Shown here: positions 35,756-47,493 of the stretch, one piece after another | Layout: every line of letters starts with the position of its first letter | Numbering within the stretch: position 1 is the stretch's first letter | Origin: Seiridium cupressi | Taxonomy: Eukaryota; Ascomycota; Sordariomycetes; Amphisphaeriales; Sporocadaceae | NCBI GenBank assembly: GCA_036674765.1 | Contig: JARVKI010000076.1 | Span: 1 to 64,000 of the forward strand | Length of the DNA stretch: 64,000 nt | Direction: 5' to 3' | Translations under genes and position numbers: made by a program | The notes under the pieces: generated by a model | Seen by the model: the letters and a program-made list of their open reading frames with translations, nothing else | The model's database searches: none | Told to the model about the DNA's origin: nothing

Positions 35756-37051
35756 ATGGCTCCCGGACCTATTGACGAGCGTATAGTCGACGTAGCGCCG
35801 CCTAGAAAGGATACACTCGGTCTCCCTGAGCCGACCTTGAAGCGTCTTCAAAAGGCCGGCATCGACCTCTCAAATGGATATCCTTACCGCCCGTCTGCAC
35901 CACTCTACCTAGACGATGTCTACAAGATCCGGGCCACGGAATGGAAGTATGAGGAAGCTGGTGCTCGGGCCGACAAGTCCAAGAGTGCTCTGCTGTCTGC
36001 CGCAACTAAGGTCACGGACTTAACTACTAACATCGGTACGGAGATTGAAGGCCTCCAGCTCAAGGACTTGACGAACCAGCAAAGAGATGAGCTCGCCTTG
36101 CTCATTGCTGAGAGGAGCGTGGTCTTCTTCCGTAACCAAGACCTGAGCCCGCAGAAGCAGTTGGAGCTGGGCAAGTATTATGGCGAGGTCGAAGTGCACG
36201 TATGTCTCATGCCATCCGCCCTATGACTTCTATTTATCTCACGGTCTCTCTTGGTTTCAAGTTTCCATGGCTAACTCATCGTCTAGCCTCAAGTACCCCA
36301 AGTTCCAGGTCAACTAGGCGTGACCGTGATCTGGCCTGCCCTACAGGCCACAGAGCGCAAGGCTAACTTCAGGAACCCCGGTGGCGCTTCGCGCTGGCAC
36401 ACGGATCTCGTCCACGAGCTGCAGCCGGCTGGTATTACTCATCTCCACAACGATACTGTCCCGCCCACTGGCGGCGACACCTTGTGGGCATCGGGCTACA
36501 GTGCGTACGAGAAGCTGTCCCCCGATTTCCGTAAAATTATCGACGGGAAGCACGCCGTCTACAAGTCCGCTCACCCATACCTGGACCGTGAGCACCCGGA
36601 GGCCGGGCCTAAGTATGTTGAACGTGTGCATCCGCTAGTCCGCGTCCACCCGGCCACAGGCTGGAAGGCGTTGTGGGTAAACCGCGCCATGACGGATCGG
36701 ATCGTGGGTCTGGACAAGGGCGAGAGTGATGTCATTCTGAACTATCTGTACGATGTGTATGAGAAGAATGTCGACATTCAAGTCAGATTCAAGTGGACGC
36801 AGGGCACCTCTGCGCTATGGGATAACCGGTAAGCAATCTCATTCCCTAGAAATGACGAGATGGCTGACGAGAGAAATTTTAGTATTACCATCCACAACGC
36901 CAGCTGGGACTATGCTGGTAACTACCCCAGACATGGTACCAGAGTCACCACCCTGGGAGAGAAGCCATTCTTTGACCCAGCTGCGCCAACCAGACGTCAG
37001 GCTCTCGGATTGCTTGACGAGGATGAGCTACCCGCTGATGGACCGGCGTAG
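35756..37051 (+). CDS. TauD/TfdA-family Fe(II)/2-oxoglutarate dioxygenase, Jlp1-like
   Basis: Non-heme iron dioxygenase; relatives (bacterial TauD, yeast Jlp1) hydroxylate sulfonates, releasing sulfite and an aldehyde. Three exons: 35756-36199, 36287-36828, 36883-37051; 384 residues. The start sits in a good context (GCCATGG). The iron triad is visible: H186 and D188 in SRWHTDL, and H333 in ITIHNASWDY. Arg345 and Arg349 downstream match the spacing of the 2-oxoglutarate-binding arginines. The N-terminal part (IEGLQLKDLT, ERSVVFFRNQDL) is typical of the family. It is divergent from a Dal5-type transporter. Other possible substrates in the family include herbicide-like phenoxyacetates and xanthine, so sulfonate use is an inference from context. 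Confidence 0.92.
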
Positions 37052-38311
37052 ATCATAGATCAAAATGAGTCCTGAAGATGTGATGTCCAACACGTGTATC
37101 TAAATTGTCGGCTTGCGATCTGTAGCATGCGTTATATTTGAATCCATTTAGCACATCGAATTTTTCATCACTGTACCTGACTTTAAACTGCCAATTATTT
37201 TATTCTGCTGAGAGCCATTCAGATCCAGCGACATCGATTACTTCGCCGCGTAGTGATGTTACTCGACGCCGATGCTCTCCTGTCTCGCCTTCTAAACATG
37301 GCTTCGTAGTGCTGCGCAATGAGGGAGGGCAGGGCACCGCCTTGAGCCAGGATGTTGAGCCCACTGCACGAGCACGTTGACTGCGCCCTTTAACTCTACT
37401 TCCATGACACCCTGCGGTGTACTGCTGACTTACTGGACAGCGGTAACGAAGATTTAGGTGTGTGCATGATTCGGTAATAAACTTGAGAGCTTCCATGGCA
37501 GGACGTGCAGGAGGTCAAATCCAACTACACCATGCTCAGAGACGAGAGGTACTTTGACCGGGCCGAAGCCTCTACCTCATATTGTCAGCGCCGTTCAAGC
37601 TTTCACACATCTCTTCAAAAATACTTTGAGAAGCCGTCTGTTTTCATCCCTGCCTGAGATTCCTCCGCTATGTGTCGAGTGCTTGCTGGGTTGATGTGCA
37701 GCTAAAGTTTGGTGATATGCAGGGTGAGCTAGCTTCGCTCTGGACTGCCGACATTAAATGTGGCAAGCATGACGCCCCTGATCTTCGTATAGAGCTGTGT
37801 ACTGATGCCCATCGTAGGAATAGATCAAGGGCTGGTCTTGTCAAGTCAATTGCAACCCTGGTGCAACTGAACTGTCCGACCAGTAGACTAGTCGCAGTGA
37901 TCTCAGCTATCGCTCGTCGACCATATCGTTCAAGGCCAGGTTCAGTTGTGTAACGTTTTCCCCAATGGTCAGATTAAGCCCCTAACGATAATTAAGTTCA
38001 TAAAGACCAGGTTCAGTGGTCCGTCAACTATCCTAGCACTTCTACGCTAGACCCTGAGCGTTCTCTTCAACCTTCTCCTCCACCGATTTTATGCGACAGG
38101 TTGATTCTTCAACTTTACACCGGCCATCGTGGACAAGTCATCCGACAACTTTAAACTGTCATGGCTGATCTTCGATTTTTTTGGTTGAACATCCGCGTTT
38201 ACTTCGAGTGGGTCTGAAGCATGGCAGTGATATCAAGACTCATCGCCGATTAACATTAGAATACTCGTCTACTTCATGCGTGACCACTATCTACTTTAGT
38301 CTCTTGGTCTA
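37052..38311. other. Convergent intergenic region
   Basis: About 1.26 kb between the 3' ends of the dioxygenase and the peroxidase genes. Short frames only and nothing recognised. Confidence 0.5.
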
Positions 38312-40238
38312 TTATCCGAAAATGTCCGTCTTCACGGTTGCACTTGACAAGTCGCCCAAGACGACCCTGACAACAGTTCCAGAGCCAGACCCGATGTTAC
38401 CGCTGACATCAGCCGAATACAGCGTGTAGTTGCCCGCAGTGGCATATTCACTCATGGTGACGGTCTGGGTGGAAATGACTCTGGCGCGAGTGCCCGACAC
38501 CGCGCCCGGCACGTAAAGCACTGCTTGCAGATCCTCGTCTGATACCAGAGACGAAAGGACGGCGGCCTTGATGGTTCCGTTCCGCGAAGATGTGGTGCTC
38601 TGTGCAGGCAGAACGAAGATGCTGTCATTAATGTCGTAAGTCACATCGCCGAAGCTCAGGGTCGTGGTTCCTGGGCTCTCGATGGAGGTGTTGAAGCTGT
38701 AGTAGGATGTGGAGCCGAAGAGCGACGTTCCAGTGCCCGAGGCCGCGGCACTTGTCGCAGTAAAGTCACCCGTCGCGCCAGTGACGGTGTACGATACGGT
38801 ACTGGCTGATGATCCGCTGCTGTACAGGTTCCTGATACGTCCAGCCAAGGAGACGGAACCCTCAGAGTCAATATCAGTCGCAAGATCGATGGCCTTCCAT
38901 GCCATGGGAACGATGGGATCTGTCAGGTTTGATCCGGCGGGCACCGTGTTGATCATGCGCTCGAAGACATCAAAGCACGCGCTGCGGAATGCCGTCTCTT
39001 CTGAAATGCTCTGCATGGTTGCGTTGGAGTCTGAGCTATACAGACGCAAGTCGGATCGGTCCTCAACATTGGGAGCAGTGATGAGGAGCCCGCCCAATTG
39101 GCCCGTACCATCGAGGCTGGAGTGTGGTTAGCATATTAATCATACATAACTTCTGGTCAAAGGGAGGAATAGTGGGTCCTATCTTACTATTCGTTTACCA
39201 CGGTGGCGTCGAAATCCGCCGGCGTTGAGTCAAAACCAACACCGCCATGGGTGCTAGATACTGTCAGCACTCGTGTTTCTCACATTGAGCCCTTGGGGTC
39301 GTACTTGTTAGATGTGACAGTGCTTTCGTCGACGATATCTGGGAAGTTGCTGTAGTGGATTCGTCCCAGGGAGTGTCCACAAGCTCTGCCCCCAGCGGAT
39401 TAGCATGACTGTTCAGGACGACCTGGGCGCATTTGACTCACGTAGCGATAATAGCATCTTCCTGACTGAACCCTGCAGCATCGAATTGAGCCAGAGTGTC
39501 CTCTAAGCTCGTAGTCTGCTCGGGAACTCCAGAAGGACCAGCGGCGAGTGCATCGTCACGGCCAGCCCTAATCGGGATACCAGTAGCGTTACCACTGCAC
39601 GTCGATACTGCAGCAACGAGACCCTATTCACAATTAGCGACCACACTAGAACTTCGGGAAAGGGCCAGAGTACTTACAAGGGCGATGTTATCTGCCATGC
39701 TCAGGTAGGCCGTAATGGTCTAAATTGATCAATATAACTGGCTTCAGCAAGGAAGATCTGGCAAACTAACAGGTAACATCTGAAACTAATTAGCTCAAGC
39801 TCGCAAAGATGGAGCGGTGATCTTACGAATCCCAAAGTATCATTAATGAACAAACCGACGTTCTCAGCCCGGGTTCCTTCGTAGGCAATGGAACCATCGA
39901 GTCCTCTAGCAATGAATTAGCATAAGCTCTGTGTAGCAGGGAAAGCGGACTTCATCGTACCCGGTACCAGCGGCAACATCTGCAGTGACAAAGTCGTGGA
40001 ACACAAGACGAACCCATTGAGCAGATGACTGCTCTCCCTCTATTGCGGTTTTATCCTGGAAATAGTTACTGCAGGGGGTGACAGCATTGATGAAGCCGTC
40101 CGAGTTGGTACCGCTGTTATCAACGAGGATGTGCTCCATCTCCTCGTAGACATCACGAGCAGAGATGCCATCAAGGATAGCTGAGGCCAAGCCCGCGAAG
40201 ACCGGGGCGAAAGCCAGTGTGGAAACGAACGAATGCAT
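38312..40238 (-). CDS. Secreted fungal heme peroxidase (plant/fungal peroxidase superfamily)
   Basis: Predicted extracellular H2O2-dependent peroxidase. Nine exons in coding order: 40238-39961, 39905-39827, 39779-39771 (9 nt), 39719-39678, 39623-39442, 39385-39305, 39253-39188, 39116-38312; counted as eight coding joins closing at 513 residues. Signal peptide MHSFVSTLAFAPVFAGLASA. Distal catalytic Arg77 and His81 in WVRLVFHDF, calcium-site-like GLDGSI, SMADNIAL, and the proximal heme His201 in ACGHSLGRIH. Beyond about residue 300 a Ser/Thr-rich, beta-rich C-terminal extension of roughly 180 residues has no motif I recognise. The start at 40238 was preferred over an upstream in-frame ATG because it opens the signal peptide. 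A TATA-like box lies about 90 bp upstream. Confidence 0.9.
39771..39779 (-). other. Nine-nucleotide micro-exon of the peroxidase gene
   Basis: The bases encode Met-Leu-Pro and lie between a TTTCAG acceptor and a GTTAGT donor, with flanking introns of 47 and 51 nt. Including it gives the spacing between LGF and SMAD that I remember for relatives; skipping it keeps the frame. Confidence 0.7.
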
Positions 40239-42192
40239 TGTGATTAATTCAGGCAAATGCTTAGCGACAGTATAGAGAATTGCAGCCACCCGCTCTTGGA
40301 CTAGATTACACAGAACGCCACGAGGCTTATATACACTATAGCCACGATATTCTTACATTGGAACGCGCGGCTACTAGAAAGGGCCGCGGCAGTAGACCGC
40401 TTCTCGACCGCGCGATTAACAATCAGATGGGTTCTCGATCAGCTTTTGAGGCACGATTATGCAGGAACGCGTGGCCCAGAGATATATTTCAAGGCCCAGC
40501 GCGCAGTTGAGGTTCTCAACTGACCGGCCTATGATGTTACCGTGGCATCTGGGCTGGGGCGAGCTACTCAATAGTAGATCTGCAGATGTATGCCGTGCCC
40601 AATGGCAGGGCGGATTGAGGTTTCATTGCATGCCTTTGCCGCGGATCGGTGGGTAGAGGTATGGGATTGTCGATTTTCCGTTCTAAAAAAACGCACGCTG
40701 TTTCCTTGCTTGAGCCGCATGGATTCCCGCAATTCCATAGGGTGGTCCGAGGACCCTGCGTGCCCTGCACACAGCACGGCCGCAGGGCAATTTCGCTTCG
40801 ATGCTTCGGAGACACGAGCCCGTGGGATCTGTTTATTCGCAGGCTTGGCAAAGCTTGAACTCCACCAATCGCGTCCGACGTATTGGTGAGCGCTCAACTG
40901 ATCAGGAAACTGCGAGTAAAGGTCTGCATTTCGATGAGGCGGCTCAGAATATATCGTAGATGCAATGTATCGCTGCAATCGTGCCGGCTCTCGTTTATGT
41001 GTCTCTGTGGTTTGCAGAAAATGCTCCACCTGGTCTAGTGCAATTAGGTAGTCAAAGCGTGCCTTAACGTCGCATTTGAGTCCCCTGTCCGGGCGTCGGA
41101 GAAATCATGAGCACCCCTGTATTTAAGCTTATTTCCAGGGAATCGAAGAGCAAGATGTCCCCTGATTGGCCCATCGTCACATGGCCCCACGCAATGTCTC
41201 GGGGAAGAACAGGAACGAACGGCTTGGCTGCTGAGCGGCTAGTGCGAAAGATGGTCAATTCCCTCCTGCTGATTTGCAGAAAGAGGGTCTTTGAGTCCAT
41301 TGTATTGCTAGGCTAAGCATGTAACACTTCTGGCAAGCGCAGACGCCCTGAAACATATTTAATCCGCATTCCAGAATGTGGGTGTAGTGAACGCCCCGGT
41401 CTTTGATCATCGAGCTGCATACCTAGCTGTAAGAGATGCTGTTGCTTTGAGGTAAGGCCGCAGTGGACTTACGAGAGATGCCGTCGAGCCGACTGGACAA
41501 GTGGGATATCTGCCGGGCTCATTGATTCCCTTGATAGACCGAGGCATCCGCAGATGCATTGATGGCCTTGGCGACTGTGGCTACCGGTCGGACAGAACCA
41601 AATCCGAGGTCCGCGGCGACCGCCTTACCATTGCTCTCCTGGTTGCCAGAGACTTCGGTTTATTTTTTTTTTCCAGTTGCTTAATTATCTGTTAGACGTA
41701 GACTAATTTTTTCTTTTGTGTCTTCAACAAAAGTGCTTCGCGTAGCACTAGTTATCAAGTGGATCGGCTGGTTCGGTAATGTTGGTGTTGAAGTCCGCCA
41801 TAGTCCCAGTTCAGTTTTGCAGTGTCTCATGCAGGGTTACTCCTAGCAAACAGGGGTCCGGGACTGTGTGGTGGGGGCAGAGAGTAATTTTTACTTTCAG
41901 CACCTACACATTGCTGGATGATTTGTTTTGTTCAGATTGCGAGCTGTCCACCATCTCTAGTCTTCGTTTTGTGTACCTGACGTTGGCCTTCCTTTGGGAT
42001 AATTATCGACTGTCTGGGCTGAGTATATCTGAGACGTATGCCACCCAATGCCAAGATTCTAGATATGGTACGATATGTGCTTGTAGGTACTAACATTTTG
42101 AGACCATCTCTCCCTCCAGAGGCTTGCGACCGTAAACTACGTAGCTGCCGATTTGTTCAGCATTCAAGGCGACCTAATGGTCTGAGAGATAC
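40239..42192. other. Intergenic, no gene recognised
   Basis: About 1.95 kb between two minus-strand genes. The left end is the peroxidase promoter and the right end the methyltransferase terminator. Short overlapping frames only; a 10-base T run sits near 41670. Confidence 0.5.
40326..40333 (-). promoter_or_regulatory. TATA-like box of the peroxidase gene
   Basis: On the minus strand this reads TATATAAG, about 88 bp before the ATG at 40238. Motif recognition only. Confidence 0.45.
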
Positions 42193-43733
42193 TCACCCCA
42201 ACCCATACACATGGTTTCTACAGTCCGAAACGTACTCCTTAGCTTCGGTGACAGTCTGTTCGATTTCCTCGGGGCTGAAACCAGCTGCTCTCATCATCTT
42301 GAAGCCAACGCCTCTCATGCCGTCGAGAAGATTCTTCAACTGGAAATGGCCCATCTCTTTCTGCTTTCGTGCCTTTGGCCAAGGGTTACATGGGACAATG
42401 ACCTGTCGTTCTCGCGTCTCGATGACTAGAAGGAATATTTGTCAGTCAACCATGCCGCAAGGTGAGGTTATTACATATCCCTCAGGCTGACTGCGATATG
42501 AATGCTTACAGCCTGCCTCCTTGAGCCACCCTTCGTATTTGCCCTGCAGCAGGATATCTCGGCCGTGCACGGCTGCTCCGCGTATGCACCCATCAGACCA
42601 TCGATACAAAGGCGAGCCTATACAGATAAGCAATGTAGAATGCAGCAAAAGTTGGGCGAGACTCGCTAACCTTCGTAATTGCCATTTTCCTGGCGTAGAT
42701 CAAATGATCCATCTTGTAACTCTATCCAGCCTCCAGGCTTGAGATTATCATAGGCCGTCTGGATGACCGCGCGCATATCGTTGAAGCAGGTTGCAACCAT
42801 CCGCAAGTGAATATAGTCGAATTCAATTCGATGTTCGCATGGCCCGGAACATACGGTGCCAGATGGGTGGGGTGCAGGAAAGACCCATTCATCCTCGGCA
42901 TCGTCTTTCTGAAACCAGCAGTTCGGAAGGTTTCTGTTCGGCTGAATCGCACTCAGATCTGTCCCGATGACTTTTGAAGTGGGATGCCGTTCCGCTGTAT
43001 TTCCTCACGTAAGCCCTCGTAAACTACTGACGGAAATAGGTCAGAACCTACCAAACTCTAGGGCCCATATGCCGGTGCCCGTTGCAATGTCCAATACGTA
43101 CTCGGGTACCTCTGACATAGGGGCCATATGGAGCCAGCCATCCAGCATCAAGAGCCATAGGTGGCTCTGTAAGTCTAGACGATCCTGCTCCGCCTGAATC
43201 TAGTCAGCCGAGAAGTCCGCGACGTAAAAGTGTAGGGCAGATTACAGCATCATTGGGAAGAAAGTACTGCCCGGCTTTGTAACCGTGGTATAGGCGTCCT
43301 GACTCTTCCAAGATTGAGTCTGGCTCGACAACCGATTTCCCGTCAGGTACTCGACCTAATGTTGCGTTGATCAAGTCATTGGCAACCGCCGCAAAATTAG
43401 GATCGGGTTCGTGAGCTGATGTAGGCTGGCCATTGAGTTCCGCCTGCTGAAGGCCCAAGTACATGGAATCCGCTGTAGGTATATCCTCGGTGTAGAGATG
43501 TGACGGTGGTCTTGCCGCGTGTGTTGATTCCAGTAGCCGAGAAGGGGACATCGGCGGCAAAGCTCCTGGTCCGGTCACTTGAGATTCCTCGCCATTCGGC
43601 GATTCATGGCCGTACTTTGAGAGTTCTAGTCCACGGTGAACACGACTGATCTAGTCATCGCATGTGTTGACTTACCTCGTTTAACATAATATGTGTCTTC
43701 ATGACTGAAGGCCTCGCGTTCGGCGTGCGCCAT
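42193..43733 (-). CDS. LaeA/UMTA-like SAM-dependent methyltransferase
   Basis: Class I methyltransferase of the fungal LaeA-like group. Six exons in coding order: 43733-43676, 43625-43246, 43193-43052, 42994-42671, 42617-42510, 42425-42193; 414 residues. A disordered N-terminal 120 residues is followed by the family opening EESGRLYHGYKAGQYFLPND, AEQDRLDLQ, the SAM-binding motif I VLDIATGTGIWALEF, VIGTDLSAIQP, the motif around FDYIHLRM, and NLKPGGWIELQD. LaeA itself is a nuclear global regulator of secondary metabolism, but many paralogues of this family exist with unknown targets, and nothing here marks this gene as LaeA itself. The C terminus ends in HVYGLG with a TGA that overlaps a GTGAGT; a further small exon is possible but none was found. 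Confidence 0.9.
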
Positions 43734-45527
43734 GATAACAGCAGTCAATAGGATGCAACATAGTATTAATTGTCATCTGTTACTATGAGGTGCGAGAATC
43801 CACGGAAGCGCGGCGGTGGAGGTCTTATCCAGTAGGGAAATTCTTAGGGTGGAGTATTCATTCTTTGTGGAAGCAGGTTGCATCCTCAGTGAGCTGATTG
43901 GCCATTCAGGTGGGCGAGCTTAGCGCCGACCCTAGTCCTGGCATATCGCATCCAGTTTGTCGGGTTACAACGAAACAAACGTGTTCCTTCGATCACCTAG
44001 TCTGATAGTCGGCACCGTCATGACTATTCTGCTCAATTGAAATCCTTCGACTATACTGTGAGTTATGTGAACAATCATAATTATTGTGGTCCTGGGATTT
44101 TGATACTATGTCGTGTGGTCAGGCGCATCCCTGATTAGGTGTACATAAAGTGTCATAAATCTCTCCCGCTAGCCTCAATGCCAGTAACGTGAACGGAAGC
44201 ACACTTGCAGCAGTGCTGAGGAGATCCATTGTTACATTATGAGATTTTGCCACACACAAAAAGAACGTCGTAGATAGCTAGCGAGGAAGCAGCAATATAT
44301 ACTAAAATCCATATGACACCGAACAGGGTGTAGATGCGGTCTATGAAGGAATGTCTTCCATCGCTGACAACTATACGATCGCGAGATGACTTGAAGCTTT
44401 TAACTGAATACTCTTACATGCCTGCCTTTGGGGGTTACATTCAACGTTGGGTCTGCTCGGCGGCTATGCTAGAGTTCCCTAGGATTTGCGCTATTGAGAG
44501 TGTGACCGTTGAAGGCTACGGTACTTGCAGATCATCACGGAAAGTAAAGGAGTTGATGAGAACCGTTCTTCCAAGTCACTGAACTCGCAATCCGTCATAG
44601 CGATGCGATCTGCGAGGTCTCAAAGACGGAAATCCTGGCCGTAGCAGCTGCTACTAGTGTAGTCAGTATCACTACAATACACTGAACAGCTGCCAGTGAG
44701 TTGACGACTCGTGCACCGTTGAAGACTGTCCTAGCTCAGTTGTTTTTGAGTTGGTATGGAATCTGGCTGCGAGGCACGCGGATAGCGCTTCCCGGACAGC
44801 CTTCCCCGTTGCTGGCCTGGCCGAATAGGTACTCGCGTAAGCATCGCTAGATGGCGAAGGGTACATTGTATGCGTCTCCAAGGTCCTGCCATCAGCCCCC
44901 ACCGTCCCCGCGGCATGCTCTGATCTTGTTCGCAAGGTGTTGACGAACGGCATTGCTTAGTCGGTGACTGTACATAACAACAATGGTGGGCGGGGCTTAC
45001 AGCTCCTAGATAGAACAGAATGAAGCCGGAAGGTGGCGAACGAAGGTGAAATAGATCCCCAAGCCGCAATGTCACTTGTGTAGCTTTACGTAGAATCGAA
45101 AATACATCAACACATTGCATTCAATTGGGTCAAGCAAATTCTTGGCATCCCCGTTCTCCTGCAAAGGATAAGTTATAAATTCTCCTAGATTTGATTTCAG
45201 TGAACTTAGCCTTCGGATATATTACGGACCATCGATATTTCATGACGTTAATTCTTAATGACGAGTTTTGATTGTGGTTCTGGTCTAGATGGAGCTCTCC
45301 TAGCTCATGTAAACACATGGCCCTGGTTCACAAGTGTTCCTCTTCCGTGGATCATTCAACTCGCCACTTCTTTAGAACCATTGGCTGGCAGCAGTCCGAT
45401 TATTTACATGCCATCACGATCTTGCGGTCTGGCTGATAAGCCCGGATTAACTCGACACCTTCGACGTGAAGCACTACATAAACCCGAGCCATCTCAGTAG
45501 ACACCAATACTCAAGTATCCCTGGATA
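43734..45527. other. Intergenic, no gene recognised
   Basis: About 1.8 kb. Overlapping minus-strand frames of 93 and 129 codons at 44672-45120 resemble no family. The right end (45377-45476) is one copy of a degenerate direct repeat that recurs on the other side of the next gene. Confidence 0.45.
45377..45476 (+). repeat. Degenerate direct repeat, copy 1
   Basis: About 100 bp beginning ACCATTGGCTGG that aligns with 47098-47197 in the same orientation at roughly 70 percent identity with one small gap. Many differences are C/T or G/A transitions. It lies just past the stop of the MRJP-like gene. Confidence 0.65.
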
Positions 45528-46925
45528 CTACATAAGTAACATGTTCTTATTTGCTCCATCTGGCAATTTCGCCCTCAAGATGAGTCCAGGATGCACCCGG
45601 CCGTCGACGCCGTCATTCCAGTTTGGCTGATATGGTAGTTGGTTGATGTTGAAGTATATGTAGCCGTCGAACCCCACGTTGGAGCTATCCGGCCAAATGA
45701 TGCGAGGGTCGCGGACATACGGCTCAGCCTGGAGAGTGGTAGAGCTATCGAGAAATTAGCGTCAATCATGTATTGGTCATTGCGAACATCGCGACTTACT
45801 TATAGATGAAGATACCATTTTGTTCAGGCATAAGCATGTACACGTTGCCAAGACTGTCGCCTGAAAATCCATTTGCATTTCCACCGCGTTGACCAAGGTT
45901 CTTGACGTTATCAAATGCTCGCTTTAGGGCGAGCGGATCTGTCTTTGGATTTACGCGCAAGTACTCAGTCTCGATGGAGTAGATGTAATCCGTTGAAAGA
46001 GGTGAATAGTAAAGAATCTAGCATGGTCAGCCTTCATAACTAAAACTGGTATATAGCTTGTCTGACTCACATCACCATACAGGCTGAGCTCCTCTCCATC
46101 CAGGCCCTCTTGGAGGAAGTTCACTGGGTTACCCTCAGATCTATAGTAGAACGGCAATCCTTGATAGCTGGGCACATCTTCGGGCCCTCGAAGCGTGCTC
46201 GGATGCTGTGTTAGATGCCGCCAGCTCTCGCCTGTGCCGAGATCTATCACGATAAACCCGGTACGTCCTTCGTCGCTGCTGTCCACGATATATGCGATAC
46301 CACCACCAGACTCCGTGGCGTTTGGTCGTTGGTCGAAACGCAGATCGTTCATGTAGGAGTCTGGGAAGTGTACATCTGCTGGCAGAGTGTACGTCTTGGA
46401 GATCGTGTTGGTGGTCAAGTTCACAGCCACTAGCTTCGGCCCTCCTGGTTGACCATAAACCATGACTGGACTCGTGGACTGATTGATGGTCGGTCGCCCT
46501 GTGTCTAGAACCCAGAGCGTATCGTCTGGTGTCACAAAGATGGCCTGCACACTGATAAAGTGGTCCTGATCAGCACTGCCAAATGGTATGCCATTAAACT
46601 CTGTTGAAAGGCCGCCCGGGGGTGTGTTGAGCTCAAGACTTGGATAAGCAGTTTCTGCAGTGGTGTTGACGATTTCCCCGAGTGTGTAGTCATAATCGCC
46701 TCGTGTATAGCAGGCAAAGATTCTCCCTGTTTTTGAGACGGCTACACCGATCGGCCACTGGTCATAATAGTAGTGGACTTCCTCAACCGCTGGCCCGTAT
46801 GTACCGGTGTCGAACCTCACATTATGGGGACCCGTCGTGCTGAATGTGCTATTCAGGTCTCCTGGGAACGGCTGTTGCGCCGTGGCGGATTGTAGAATGG
46901 CTGCGGCAGGGATAAGCCAGTGCAT
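45528..46925 (-). CDS. Secreted MRJP/yellow-like protein
   Basis: Member of the major royal jelly protein/yellow superfamily, a six-bladed beta-propeller group best known from insects but also present in some fungi and bacteria. Three exons in coding order: 46925-46071, 46017-45800, 45744-45528; 429 residues. Signal peptide MHWLIPAAAILQSATA. Recognisable blade segments are WPIGVAVSKTGRIFACY, DDTLWVLDTGRP, GPKLVAVNLTTNTI, SYMNDLRFDQR, GIAYIVDSSDEGRTGFIVID, and GNANGFSGDSLGNVYML. Several N-glycosylation sequons fit an extracellular protein. Function in fungi is not established; related propellers include lactonases, so an enzymatic role is possible. The gene is flanked by a degenerate direct repeat on both sides. 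Confidence 0.9.
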
Positions 46926-47493
46926 TTTGTCGCGAGTTGGACGAAGTCTCCGTGGTGTTAGCAGTCACTCATCAATAAGTGAAAAATTGGAAATACCTTC
47001 GTCAGAGGGCCACCGGGAAAGAACTTTACTCTAACAATTTCTTTCATCTACCAAGATCCAGTCGATGTTATACTGCGCATACCCCGCCGCCTATGGTACC
47101 ATTGGCTGGTCGCAGTCCAATCATCGTGGTGTCGTCATGACCTTGGGGTTTGGCCGACAAGTCCGGGTTAGCTCTAGCCTTCAGCGCGAAGCACTGAATT
47201 TATCCCAGCAATCACCTAAGCTTCTCTTAGTTTACAATGTAGGTCATTGACTTTCATTGAAGTGCCGAATTGACCCGTGGGGACGGCCCGCTGGCGCCCA
47301 CCTACCTATCAATGCCAACTTTAAGGGATTCGGTCTAACTCAATCGCATCTAACATAACCTCAATGTTGTCATTTCAGCCCAGGGACATCGTTTTACAAA
47401 ATCTCAACGTAATGCATTTTTTATCCTACTTTAATTTGTCCTTAGAATGTCTAGGAGTACTTCTAGATAGCGGTGGCAATAGTGGGTCAATCT
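46926..47493. other. Intergenic with direct-repeat copy
   Basis: About 570 bp: promoter of the MRJP-like gene and terminator of the F-box gene, with repeat copy 2 in the middle. No gene. Confidence 0.5.
47098..47197 (+). repeat. Degenerate direct repeat, copy 2
   Basis: Partner of the copy at 45377-45476, same orientation, starting ACCATTGGCTGG and ending GAAGCAC. The two copies flank the MRJP-like gene. Confidence 0.65.

Noticed and set aside
44672..45120. Overlapping minus-strand frames of 93 and 129 codons
   Set aside because: Two different frames with no family likeness; nothing to choose between them.
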